A DNA stretch of 64,000 nt, taken from assembly GCF_024584705.1 (NCBI RefSeq), contig NZ_CP097384.1, positions 5,084,001-5,148,000 on the forward strand. Reading direction: 5' to 3'. The notes beneath the pieces were generated by a model that was not told the DNA's origin, searched no databases, and saw nothing but the letters and a program-made list of their open reading frames with translations. A program made the position numbers and the translations under genes. The DNA comes from Blastopirellula sp. J2-11. Lineage in GTDB: Bacteria > Planctomycetota > Planctomycetia > Pirellulales > Pirellulaceae. Of the stretch, positions 1 through 9,357 are shown in pieces. How positions within the stretch are numbered: the first letter of the stretch is position 1; every line of letters begins with the position of its first letter.

Positions 1-731
1 TCTAGCAAGACCGACTCGGCGTAGAAGTTCCGCAAGCGACCTTCGACCATCTTTTCGATGATCTTGTCCGGCTTGCCTTCGTTGCGCGCCGCTTCGGTCA
101 AAATCGAGCGTTCGTTTTCCACGACCTTCGGATCGAGTTCATCGACATTCAAGGCCGAGGGACTCATCGCGGCAATGTGCATCGAAACGTCTTTGGCCGT
201 CTCGCTGTCGCCCCCTTCGACTTCGATCAGCACGCCGGCAACCGTCGAACTGTTGTGGCTGTATCCGCCGGTCGGAGCGTCGATCCGGATCATGCGGCCG
301 ATGTTGAAGACCTCACGAACGCGATTGAACAGGTCAAGCTTCAGTTCGCCCAGAGTCGTACCCGGCTTGATGGTCGACGGTTGAGCCAGCAATTCGTCAG
401 GGGTCGCTGCGCCCGGCCCTTCGGCCAAGACCTTCGCCAAGTCTTCCGCCAGCATGATGAAATCTTCGAGCTGGGTGACCGAGGCGCTTTCGCACTTCAG
501 TTCCACCATGGCGCCAACGCCTTTTTCGAAGTCCGCGAAGACCCCGAAGCGACCGAATTCAGTCACGCGGTCTTGACGCTTGCCTTCGATGGCGACGCCG
601 TTTTCGCGCAACCAGCGGATCGCGCCTTCTTCGTCGCCGCTGGTTTCGACCAGCGCCTTCTTACATTCCATCATGGGAAGTCCGGTTTTTTCGCGGAGTG
701 ACTTTACCGCAGCCGCCGAAATTCCAGCCAT
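1..731 (-). CDS. tsf: Elongation factor Ts, 3' end cut by window edge
   Basis: EF-Ts is the nucleotide-exchange factor that regenerates EF-Tu-GTP during translation. The reverse-strand reading begins with ATG at 731 and opens MAGISAAAVKSLREKTGLPM, followed by MECKKAL, the conserved N-terminal EF-Tu-contacting module. About 243 residues are visible; the end lies outside the window, so this is partial. It lies 107 bp downstream of rpsB on the same strand, the classic rpsB-tsf order, and probably shares its transcript. The start was chosen because the family's N-terminus aligns directly to this Met. The identification is secure. Confidence 0.95.
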   Translation of the reverse strand, partial: MAGISAAAVKSLREKTGLPMMECKKALVETSGDEEGAIRWLRENGVAIEGKRQDRVTEFGRFGVFADFEKGVGAMVELKCESASVTQLEDFIMLAEDLAKVLAEGPGAATPDELLAQPSTIKPGTTLGELKLDLFNRVREVFNIGRMIRIDAPTGGYSHNSSTVAGVLIEVEGGDSETAKDVSMHIAAMSPSALNVDELDPKVVENERSILTEAARNEGKPDKIIEKMVEGRLRNFYAESVLL

Positions 732-838
732 ATCAGATTCTCCGAGATTTAGTCGGTGTCAGAATTTAAGTTCACAATAGCGGGAAGGAGATTTTATCCG
801 CTTCCCTTGAATCTTTGATGAACGAGCCTCACTTCACG

Positions 839-1588
839 TTACGAAGCGGGGACTGCGTCTTTGCCCTTCATCGCGACGTTGTGCTTGCCGTCGAGAACCG
901 CGTCCGCCAGGTGTTTGGTGAACAGTTCGATCGAGCGGATACCGTCGTCGTTGCCCGGCACCGGCAAATCGATCTCATCCGGATCGCAGTCGGTATCGGT
1001 CAACGCAACCGTCGTGATTCCCAGCGAATGGGCCTCGCGAATCGCGTTCTTTTCCTTCTTCGGATCGACGATCACCAACGTTTCGGGCAGGCGATTCATC
1101 GTGCGCAAACCGTTCAGGTTGCGGTACATCTTGCGATATTCGCGGGCGAGCGAAGATTGCATCTTCTTCGAGTATTTGGAGAGTTCGTCCCCTTCCAAAA
1201 TTCGTTCCAGCTCTTCCAGACGGGTTAAGCGGCTACGAATCGTGCGGAAGTTGGTGAGCGTACCACCGAGCCAACGCTCGTTGATGAACGGCATGCCGCA
1301 GCGTTCGGCTTCGCGTTCGATCGAGGCGCCGGCCTGACGCTTGGTGCCGACGAACAAGACCAACGAGCCCCCTTCGGAGACTTGGGTCAGGTATTTTTTG
1401 GCTCGCAGCAGACCGCGAATCGTTTCGCGGACGTCGATAATGTGGATCTGGTTCTTTTTGGCGTAGATATACGGCGCCATCTTCGGGTTCCACCGGCTGG
1501 TGCGGTGACCATAGTGAATTCCCGATTCGACCAGTTCTTTGATGACGGAGTTTGCACTGCCGTCTTTCACACTACCATCAGTAGACAT
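839..1588 (-). CDS. rpsB: 30S ribosomal protein S2
   Basis: S2 is a late-assembling protein of the small ribosomal subunit that docks S1. The 249-residue product has the family signature regions IKELVESGIHYGHRTSRWNP near residue 18, IHIIDVRETI, LFVGTKRQA and ERWLGGTLTN near residue 100, and PKKEKNAIREA further on. Length fits bacterial S2. It is first in an rpsB-tsf operon and divergent from trxB. A good sigma70-type promoter lies about 310 bp upstream, giving a roughly 300-nt structured leader. A short non-conserved N-terminal extension (MSTDGSVKDGSANS) precedes the core. Confidence 0.97.
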   Translation of the reverse strand: MSTDGSVKDGSANSVIKELVESGIHYGHRTSRWNPKMAPYIYAKKNQIHIIDVRETIRGLLRAKKYLTQVSEGGSLVLFVGTKRQAGASIEREAERCGMPFINERWLGGTLTNFRTIRSRLTRLEELERILEGDELSKYSKKMQSSLAREYRKMYRNLNGLRTMNRLPETLVIVDPKKEKNAIREAHSLGITTVALTDTDCDPDEIDLPVPGNDDGIRSIELFTKHLADAVLDGKHNVAMKGKDAVPAS

Positions 1589-1672
1589 AAAGGCTTTCCT
1601 TCAACGAGGGGAATGCCCGGAAACAATACGTGCAAACAGAGCGATGCCGGCGCCTAAATAAGCCGGAGACAA

Positions 1673-1693
1673 GCCGAACCGCGAAGGTTCAGC
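1673..1693 (-). promoter_or_regulatory. Hairpin in the rpsB leader
   Basis: On the minus strand GCTGAACC, a five-base loop TTCGC and GGTTCGGC form an eight-pair stem with one G-U pair. A second weaker pairing (CCGGC with GCCGG, about 1647-1664) lies closer to the gene. Several ribosomal-protein operons are controlled by the protein binding its own leader; whether that happens here is inference. Confidence 0.4.
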
Positions 1694-1894
1694 CTCTGCG
1701 AAGCGATACCCATATCTCTCAGGCCGTGGATCTGTCCAATTGGGCTGACAGCTCCTGACCGATCCGCCTCACTTCGCCAGCAGCGGATCGACAGCTAGAA
1801 AGACGTTTTCCGCATGCTCCGGTTTGGGGCGCTGGGCCCACTTCCCGGTGAATATGCGCCTCTGCGACTTGCAGGGGACGAAAACAAGCGGCTG

Positions 1895-1923
1895 ATCCTA
1901 CCAGAGAGGGCGAAATTCGTCAA
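1895..1923 (-). promoter_or_regulatory. Predicted sigma70 promoter for rpsB-tsf
   Basis: Read on the minus strand there is a -35 TTGACG (1923-1918), a 17-nt spacer and a -10 TAGGAT (1900-1895). These match the consensus at 5/6 and 4/6 positions. Transcription from about 1888 would give a leader of about 300 nt before the rpsB start. This is seen by eye, not scored. Confidence 0.6.
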
Positions 1924-1942
1924 CTGGCGCCGCTTGCATGCA

Positions 1943-1971
1943 GTGGACTACTACTTGGATCCGCCTATAAT
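1943..1971 (+). promoter_or_regulatory. Predicted promoter for trxB
   Basis: A perfect -10 TATAAT sits at 1966-1971. The best-placed -35 is a weak GTGGAC at 1943-1948 with a 17-nt spacer. The predicted transcription start is near 1978, about 57 nt upstream of the trxB start. Confidence 0.45.
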
Positions 1972-2034
1972 GACTCGCTTCGAGCAGTTATGGCCGACGC
2001 GCCTAGCTATTACCTAAAATCATAGGAAGATTAC

Positions 2035-3084
2035 GTGGCCGAGAAAGTCGTCATCATTGGAAGCGGACCTGCTGGGTGGACTGCGGCGATCTACGCCGCC
2101 CGAGCCGAGCTTCAACCCTTGGTATACGAAGGCGCTCCGCTCCAAGAGCATTACGATGTTGGTCGTGGACCGCTCGGTCAGCTGGCGATGACGACCGAAG
2201 TCGAGAATTTCCCTGGCTTTCCGTCCGGCGATATGACCGCCTATCTCGACGGCTCGATCGACAATTCGATCCGCCAATATATGGCCCCCCACATGAAACA
2301 TGGGGTCAGCGGTCCCGAGTTGATGGAGCTAATGCGTCAGCAGGCCAAGAACTTTGGAACGCGGATCGTTGGGGACGACATCGTCGAAGTCGACTTCGAA
2401 AGCCGACCATTCCGCCTGAAATCGCGTGAAGGAGAATGGATTGAAGCTCATTCGGTGATTGTCGCGACCGGCGCTCGGGCCAACTATCTAGGGCTGCCCT
2501 CCGAAAACAAGTTCAAAAACCGCGGCGTTAGCGCCTGTGCCGTTTGCGACGGAGCGCTCCCTCGCTTCCGCGGTGAGCCCTGTATTGTTGTCGGCGGCGG
2601 CGATTCGGCGGTAGAAGAAGCCGACTATATGGCCAAATTCTCGTCGAAAGTCTATTTGGTTCACCGCCGTGACGAGCTGCGAGCCTCGAAAATTATGGCC
2701 GAACGAGCCGAGAAGAACCCGAAAATTGAGATCGTCTGGAATTCAGTCGTCGACGAAGTGATAGGCGATGACGAAAACGGCGTCACCGGAGCCAAGCTGA
2801 CGAATGTGGTCGAAAACACGTCGAAGGTTTACAACGCGACCGGCTTCTTCCTTGGAATCGGTCACACGCCGAATACCGACTTCCTGGTCGGCAAACTGGA
2901 TATGACCGACAAAAAATACCTCCAATGGACGGTTCCATTCCGCACCAACACCAGCGTCGAGGGCGTCTTCGCCGCTGGCGACGTCGCGGATGACAACTAT
3001 CGCCAAGCGGTCACCGCCGCCGGTACCGGTTGTATGGCCGCGCTTGACGCCGAACGGTATCTAGCCGCTCAAGGTCACCACTAA
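2035..3084 (+). CDS. trxB: Thioredoxin reductase
   Basis: A cytosolic FAD/NADPH enzyme that reduces thioredoxin. The 349 residues include an N-terminal FAD fold ([19 protein letters not shown]), the redox-active pair in CAVCDG near residue 169, an NADPH-binding fold [10 protein letters not shown] with HRRDELRA, and a C-terminal FAD motif [11 protein letters not shown]. It starts with GTG, preceded by an AGGAAG ribosome-binding site at 2022-2027. It is longer than the usual 310-320 residues, mainly from an insertion ([18 protein letters not shown]) near residues 78-95. A hairpin follows the gene. The call is secure; the linked thioredoxin is not in the window. Confidence 0.95.
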   Translation: MAEKVVIIGSGPAGWTAAIYAARAELQPLVYEGAPLQEHYDVGRGPLGQLAMTTEVENFPGFPSGDMTAYLDGSIDNSIRQYMAPHMKHGVSGPELMELMRQQAKNFGTRIVGDDIVEVDFESRPFRLKSREGEWIEAHSVIVATGARANYLGLPSENKFKNRGVSACAVCDGALPRFRGEPCIVVGGGDSAVEEADYMAKFSSKVYLVHRRDELRASKIMAERAEKNPKIEIVWNSVVDEVIGDDENGVTGAKLTNVVENTSKVYNATGFFLGIGHTPNTDFLVGKLDMTDKKYLQWTVPFRTNTSVEGVFAAGDVADDNYRQAVTAAGTGCMAALDAERYLAAQGHH

Positions 3085-3106
3085 AACGCAAAGTCTCGCA
3101 AATATT

Positions 3107-3136
3107 TTGTAGCGCCTTACACAGAAGGCGCTACAA
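3107..3136 (+). terminator. Hairpin after trxB
   Basis: TTGTAGCGCCTT (3107-3118), a six-base loop and AAGGCGCTACAA (3125-3136) form a perfect 12-bp stem. No T-run follows on plus, so it may be a weak terminator or an mRNA 3'-end stabiliser. Confidence 0.55.
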
Positions 3137-3207
3137 GCGGGAAACGATGCGCTTTACACTAGACCCTCCTCAAGATCTTCTCCCTCACCACGAGTTCTGC
3201 CCCAGCC

Positions 3208-5040
3208 ATGTCTGAATCGAACGCTACCGGCGCGGAAACGCCGCCAAGTAACCACGTTCAAACTGATCGAGAAATTTTGCAAGAGGCCCACGAGAAAGGG
3301 ACAGCGGCGACGATCTTCGCCTTTGTTCGACTCTCGGGTCCCGGCTGGCTGCAAAGCGCGATAACGCTGGGAGGCGGATCACTCGCTGGAGCCCTGTATC
3401 TGGGCTCATTGGGCGGCACTAACATGCTCTGGTTGCAGCTGATGGCGATCATCATGGGCGTCGTGATGCTATCAGCGATCAGCTATGTCACGCTCTCAAC
3501 CGGGCAAAAACCGTTCGGTCAGATCAACGATCACATTAATCCGGCACTTGGCTGGGGCTGGGTCATCGCGACCAGTCTGGCCAACATGATCTTTATCATG
3601 CCGCAGTTTTCGCTTTGCTACGACTCGCTCGATAAAAACTTAATCCCCGGTTTTCTGGACGGCAGCGTTACGTCGAAGGTCGTCGTTTCAGTCATCCTGT
3701 TGTTAGCCGGCGGATTCGTCGTGCTGTTGAACACCCGCGGCGGAACCGGAGCCAAGATCTTTGACACGGTGCTAAAACTGCTTGTCGGCATGGTAGTGAT
3801 TTGCTTTTTTGGCGTAGTAGTGCTGATGGCAGGCGAGGGAGCGCTCAATTGGAGCGAAATCTTCGCCGGCTTCATTCCTGACCTCAGTCAATTGAGTGCG
3901 CCTACCGGCGACTTAGCCGAGCTTGTCAAACAGGCGAGCGAGTCGCATCAAGAGTTCTTCCGCAAACGGATCGTAACCGCCCAAAGCGACGTAATGATCG
4001 GCGCAGCCGCGACGGCGGTCGGCATCAACATGACCTTTTTGCTCCCTTACTCGATGTTGGCGCGCGGTTGGGATCGCCCGTTTCGCGGCTTGGCCCGGTT
4101 CGACTTGTCGACCGGCATGGCCATTCCTTACATCATCGTCACCAGTTGCGTTGTGATCGCATCCGCGGGACGCTTTAACGGCAGCAACTACAACGACCCG
4201 AAGGTCGATCCTTACTGGCTGAGCAGTGATCCAGCGGAAGTCGACAAATCGCCGATAATCGGTGGCGCTACTGCGGTAATTACTCCGCTTCTCAAGCAAG
4301 AATACGCCGACCAGTTTACTGCGATTACCACCGGCGACACCCAGCTGACCAACATCGAAATCGCCAAACAGCAAAGTGAATTAGCCAAAAAACTGGCGCC
4401 AGAATACCTGGTGACGCTGAACGAAGCGGACCGGCTGATCGTCGCGTCCCTGGTGCAACGCAACGCCGATCAACTGTCCGCAGCGCTAGCGCCGCTGTTG
4501 GGCAAAAATACAGCCCGGCTGATTTTCGGACTCGGCGTCTTCGGCATGGGCTTCTCGACGATTATCATTTTGATGTTGATCAACGGCTATGCATTTACAG
4601 AGATGTTCCAAGCCAAGGCCGGCGGCGCGCCGCACGTCATTGGTTGCCTCATCGCTGGACTGGCCGGCGCATCGTGGTTCTACTTCTGGACCGGCGAAGC
4701 GAGGATCTGGCTCGCGATTGTCGCGTCTAGTTTCGCGATTCTGCTGCTGCCGATCGCCTATACGACGTTCTTTCTGATGATGAACAGCAAACGAATCCTG
4801 GGAAGCCAAAAGCCAACCGGCGTTTCGATGGTCATTTGGAACGTCCTCATGGTTTTTGCGGTTGTGGGAGCGTTTGGCGCCGCGGGACAATCGCTCTGGG
4901 CGAAAGCGACCGATAGCGATCCGGCCAAGGCTCTGGCGACCAATGTCGTGATGGGACTAGTCGTGTTCTACATCGTCTCGGTATTCGTCGGCTTTTTCTT
5001 CTGCAAACGAGATGACGCTCCGGCGGACATCGCAGAATAG
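3208..5040 (+). CDS. Nramp-like divalent metal transporter family protein
   Basis: A 610-residue polytopic membrane protein with about 11-12 hydrophobic segments and a hydrophilic N-terminus (first ~40 residues). The TM1 stretch FVRLSGPGWLQSAITLGGGS resembles the Nramp opening (GPGxx), and the segment INMTFLLPYSML in the middle resembles Nramp TM6. The metal-coordinating DPGN of TM1 is replaced by GGGS, and the TM6 MPH region by LPY. A large soluble insertion (about residues 315-415) interrupts the membrane core. Function is inferred to be ion or magnesium-like transport; substrate is unknown. It is a single gene followed by a good terminator. Confidence 0.7.
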   Translation: MSESNATGAETPPSNHVQTDREILQEAHEKGTAATIFAFVRLSGPGWLQSAITLGGGSLAGALYLGSLGGTNMLWLQLMAIIMGVVMLSAISYVTLSTGQKPFGQINDHINPALGWGWVIATSLANMIFIMPQFSLCYDSLDKNLIPGFLDGSVTSKVVVSVILLLAGGFVVLLNTRGGTGAKIFDTVLKLLVGMVVICFFGVVVLMAGEGALNWSEIFAGFIPDLSQLSAPTGDLAELVKQASESHQEFFRKRIVTAQSDVMIGAAATAVGINMTFLLPYSMLARGWDRPFRGLARFDLSTGMAIPYIIVTSCVVIASAGRFNGSNYNDPKVDPYWLSSDPAEVDKSPIIGGATAVITPLLKQEYADQFTAITTGDTQLTNIEIAKQQSELAKKLAPEYLVTLNEADRLIVASLVQRNADQLSAALAPLLGKNTARLIFGLGVFGMGFSTIIILMLINGYAFTEMFQAKAGGAPHVIGCLIAGLAGASWFYFWTGEARIWLAIVASSFAILLLPIAYTTFFLMMNSKRILGSQKPTGVSMVIWNVLMVFAVVGAFGAAGQSLWAKATDSDPAKALATNVVMGLVVFYIVSVFVGFFFCKRDDAPADIAE

Positions 5041-5066
5041 AAAAATTGAGAAATCAAACGAACTCC

Positions 5067-5105
5067 AGGGCGGTCCTTGCATTGGGCAAGCGGCCGCCCT
5101 TTTTG
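5067..5105 (+). terminator. Rho-independent terminator after the Nramp-like gene
   Basis: AGGGCGG (5067-5073) pairs with CCGCCCT (5094-5100), with an inner TTGC/GCAA pairing, followed by TTTTT at 5101-5105. Confidence 0.85.
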
Positions 5106-5164
5106 CTTTCGAGCTACTGCGGCTAGAATAACGGACTTCGCACCGCAGGCACGGAAGGTTCGTC

Positions 5165-6556
<1,392 letters not shown>

Positions 6557-6600
6557 GGTCTCCACGACTTCACGTTCCGATTATTCGGAGGATTCGCTTG

Positions 6601-7053
6601 ATGACGGCTCGCACGAATATGACGCTGATCGCGATGATGCTGATCAGCGTCTCCGCAAGTATCGCCCGCGGCGAAGACCTGAAGCAGGTGCTGGAGAAAT
6701 TCAAACAGGGCAAAGCGGTCCTGCTCGATGTGCGCGAAGAAGTCGAGTGGAAAAAAGGACACCTAGCCGGAGCAACCTTGGCGCCGTTCTCCAAGATCGC
6801 GTTCGATCCCGAATGCCGCAAAATCATCGCCGCATTGCCGCCAGGCAAAGAGGTTTACACGTATGGCGACACCAACAGACTCGCCTTCTTTGCCGCCAAT
6901 TATCTGGAACAACGCAATGGGCAACCGGCGACCGCATTGAGAGTCAGATACAGCGCGTTGGTCGCCGCAGGCTTCAAAGAAGCGGATCTGCGACCGAAAG
7001 GTTTCTTGCAACAACTCAAAGAGCAAGAAGAAAAAGAGTTGGGGAAGAAATAG
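6601..7053 (+). CDS. Exported rhodanese-like domain protein lacking the active-site Cys
   Basis: 150 residues with an N-terminal signal peptide (about 1-22, ending SIARG) and a rhodanese fold: VLLDVREEVEWKKGHLAGAT is the typical entry strand and CH2A motif. At the position of the catalytic loop, where active rhodaneses have CxxGxR, this protein reads YTYGDTNR with no cysteine, so sulfurtransfer is unlikely. Start: ATG at 6601 with GGAGGA eight bases upstream, preferred over an in-frame TTG three bases earlier. It has a Lys/Glu-rich tail. Possibly a non-catalytic binding domain in the periplasm. Confidence 0.75.
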   Translation: MTARTNMTLIAMMLISVSASIARGEDLKQVLEKFKQGKAVLLDVREEVEWKKGHLAGATLAPFSKIAFDPECRKIIAALPPGKEVYTYGDTNRLAFFAANYLEQRNGQPATALRVRYSALVAAGFKEADLRPKGFLQQLKEQEEKELGKK

Positions 7054-7104
7054 TAGAGTCCAGTTGCTTTTCAAGTCATTCTGCGGGCTAAGGTCAAAAT
7101 CGAC

Positions 7105-7476
7105 CTATCTTCCGATCTGCACGAAGAACGCGACCCAAGGCAAAAGGCCGATGACCACCATCGCGCGCACGATCGCTTTGGGGGGAGCGGAGCGGCGCTG
7201 TTGCAAAACAACCGGAATTAACAGTACGCTGATCGTGCCGGTCACCATGGCGACCATCAACAGCAGCATCGAGATCGCTTCGAGTTGCGGCGACGGCTCG
7301 CCACTCGCCCAGATAGAGCCCTGCACGCAGATGATCGCGATTTCGGCCAGCAATGTGGTGACTCCGCACAGCATCCAAAAGATGGTCATCGAATCGGCGG
7401 CGCGCAACTCGGGGTCGGCGCCAACGCGGTGACTGTGCGTCTTCGGCTTGCGAGCCGTTTTCGACTTTTTGCTCAT
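7105..7476 (-). CDS. Small membrane protein, unknown function
   Basis: About 123 residues. A basic N-terminus (MSKKSKTARKPKTHSHR) is followed by three hydrophobic helices near residues 35-55, 66-88 and 100-120. No family was recognised. The start was placed at ATG 7476, which has GAAGG upstream; an in-frame upstream Met at 7536 lacks a clear site. It is convergent with the rhodanese-like gene. Annotated only as an integral membrane protein. Confidence 0.6.
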   Translation of the reverse strand: MSKKSKTARKPKTHSHRVGADPELRAADSMTIFWMLCGVTTLLAEIAIICVQGSIWASGEPSPQLEAISMLLLMVAMVTGTISVLLIPVVLQQRRSAPPKAIVRAMVVIGLLPWVAFFVQIGR

Positions 7477-7552
7477 AGAGAACGCCTTCAGAATGGGGAG
7501 AGTGGGGGCGACGCTTCTACCTTCTATCGTACCCATTCAACGCCGTTCAGGG

Positions 7553-7586
7553 CAAAAGAAAAACCCCGCCAATACGTGACGGGGTT
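7553..7586 (-). terminator. Rho-independent terminator for the cysteine-rich gene
   Basis: On the minus strand AACCCCG pairs with CGGGGTT across an 11-base loop and is followed by a T-rich run (TTTTTCTTTT). It lies 47 bp past the stop of the minus-strand gene at 7633. Confidence 0.8.
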
Positions 7587-7632
7587 GGTAGATTTTCTTT
7601 CGCCCTGATCGGCGCAACGTTGGCGAGGACGA

Positions 7633-8043
7633 CTAGTAGTATGAGTGGACGATCAAGTCGCCGCAGCGGGTGAAGACCATCCGGATATGGAATCCGCAGC
7701 ACCAGTCATATTCGACGATGGTACGTCCAAAGATGCCGGGATGGCTGCAAACCGTCGGCGCTCTTTTGCAACAAGCGGGAACGCAAACCGGCACTTCAAA
7801 CGCACAACTCGTGCAAGGTTTTTCTACAACCAGCACCATCTTGACCGGCGGCGCACAGCTGCAGCACTTGCGTGCGAATAGTTTGTGATGATCGCGATAC
7901 GAGATGCAAGGGGGCGCGCAGCACTCGACCGGCTCTGGAGCACAGCAGGACGGGTCAGCGGAAGCAGCGCTGGCGCCGCTTACCATACCGAGTGAGGCGA
8001 TCATGGCGAATACCAACGCCGGAATCAAAGTCGTACGAATCAT
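7633..8043 (-). CDS. Cysteine-rich exported protein, unknown function
   Basis: 136 residues with a clear Sec signal peptide (about 1-26, ending SGASA) and 17 cysteines in the mature part, many as adjacent CC pairs (SCC, ECC, KCCSC, ACC, WCC). No known metal-binding family was recognised. The start has AGGAGA upstream and the gene has its own terminator, so it is very likely expressed. A disulfide-rich or metal-binding envelope or secreted protein is the reasonable inference. It stands alone between unrelated genes. Confidence 0.75.
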   Translation of the reverse strand: MIRTTLIPALVFAMIASLGMVSGASAASADPSCCAPEPVECCAPPCISYRDHHKLFARKCCSCAPPVKMVLVVEKPCTSCAFEVPVCVPACCKRAPTVCSHPGIFGRTIVEYDWCCGFHIRMVFTRCGDLIVHSYY

Positions 8044-8397
8044 TGAGAATGTCTCCTGCGTAGTTGCTAAACGAGCTTCGCTGTCTGACTTAACCCTAAC
8101 ATGCTTTTCGGCGTGTGAAAAAGGGGCTGTGTCGATTATAGCGACTGCAGAGGATGCGACAAATGTATCGATATATACCCATCCCTAGGAAAAAGTAAAC
8201 ATTCACGATCTTGATTCTTTGCCTGCGGGACGATTTCGACCTACTTTTCAGTTGGCGAAGGTCGCAACCGACTGAACCGCCGCTACTTTCTTTTCAGTGA
8301 CGGAGGCGCATCGCCGCTTCCACTGCTTTTCATACGCAGGCTCGCGAAGACCGCGAGCAGACGAAACGATCACGCCTGGGTGGGAAGAAGAATCGCC
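8044..8397. other. Intergenic region, no gene seen
   Basis: 354 bp between two divergent genes. It must hold both promoters. I see no strong -35/-10 pair, no hairpin and no plausible short gene. The minus-strand reading frames entering from 8775 and 8857 are shadows of the coiled-coil gene. Confidence 0.5.
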
Positions 8398-9306
8398 GTG
8401 ACTGCCAGTCCAGAACAGTTGCTCCAGGTAGGTTACCCTGCCTTGGAAGAGGCGCTCGAACAGCTGAGGGCTCATAACCAGGGCCTGGAGCAATTCGTCG
8501 AAGAATTGGTGGCCGAACTTGGACGTTTGTCCGCTGAGTTCGAGCGCCGCTCGCTCGAAGCGTCTCAAGCCGCCGCGCAACAATCGACAGACGCAAATTC
8601 GGCCGCACAAAACTCGGCGGAACTTGCCCTGCTGCAACAAACGATCTCGGATCGCGAAAATCGTCTCTCCGCAGCCGAAGCGCAATTGAACGCCGCTCGT
8701 GCGGAGATCGATCAATGGAAATCTCAATGCAGCGCCGCCGAGTCGAGCGCCCAACGCCTGGCTGAGATGGAGCAAAGGAACGCCGAGCTAGAGCGACAAC
8801 TGCATGAATCGATCCAAGCGATGCGCGAGCTCGAAGAAAGCCGCGGTGAAATCTCACATCTGAAACAACAACTTGCGACGGTCAAAATCGAACTGCTCGA
8901 TGCGCAGCAGCAGTTTGAACGAGTCGACAGTTATGGAGCGGAGAGCGACGAGGAGCCGTTTGGCGAACTCGAAGATGAACTCGCTCGCGTTCGTAACCGC
9001 GCGGCCGAACTAACCGCGACGGTCGATCGACAGCAACGTGAAATTGCGGCGGAGCGGGCCGAATGGTCAACCGAATTGAAGTCCATGCGAACGATGTTGG
9101 AACGCCAGTCCGGTGCGATCGCGACACGTCCGGTTGCCGCCGACCAGTCACTCTCATCCACTTCGGTTGGAACCAACACCGTGGTGCGTGAATCGGCTCA
9201 ATCTCGTCCGCTGGGCGCCGACAATGTCGTCGATTCAGTAATGGCGCAATTCGCCAAATTACAACGTGACATCAGTCGTCGCCGAACCAACGGCCAAACG
9301 CGATAG
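8398..9306 (+). CDS. Coiled-coil protein, first gene of the GTPase operon
   Basis: About 302 residues, dominated by long heptad-like coiled coil (roughly residues 5-235), rich in Glu, Gln, Ala and Arg (for example LEEALEQLRAHNQGLEQF). A low-complexity linker and a conserved-looking C-terminal helix follow (VDSVMAQFAKLQRDISRRR). There is no signal peptide or membrane span, so it should be cytosolic. The start is GTG 8398, seven bases after GGAAGAA; an upstream GTG at 8380 is less well placed. It is 51 bp from the FGE-like gene and shares strand with three further genes. It is plausibly a scaffold; function unknown. Confidence 0.7.
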   Translation: MTASPEQLLQVGYPALEEALEQLRAHNQGLEQFVEELVAELGRLSAEFERRSLEASQAAAQQSTDANSAAQNSAELALLQQTISDRENRLSAAEAQLNAARAEIDQWKSQCSAAESSAQRLAEMEQRNAELERQLHESIQAMRELEESRGEISHLKQQLATVKIELLDAQQQFERVDSYGAESDEEPFGELEDELARVRNRAAELTATVDRQQREIAAERAEWSTELKSMRTMLERQSGAIATRPVAADQSLSSTSVGTNTVVRESAQSRPLGADNVVDSVMAQFAKLQRDISRRRTNGQTR

Positions 9307-9357
9307 TCGCAATCGCTGCTCAGGGGCAATGTCAAACTTGTTGCAGGACTGATTCCA

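Larger units (their letters stand above)
1589..2034. other. Divergent rpsB/trxB intergenic region
   Basis: No convincing gene lies in these 446 bp. They hold the rpsB promoter and structured leader on minus, and the trxB promoter candidate on plus. The 67-residue plus-strand reading frame at 1814-2017 has no signal of being real. I compared the stretch around 1700-1760 with TPP and glycine riboswitch signatures and found no full match. Confidence 0.6.

Noticed and set aside
1690-1770. Possible TPP or glycine riboswitch in the rpsB/trxB spacer (CTGAGA, CTCTCAGG-like strings)
   Set aside because: Only short fragments match; the full conserved core and a suitable downstream gene are missing.
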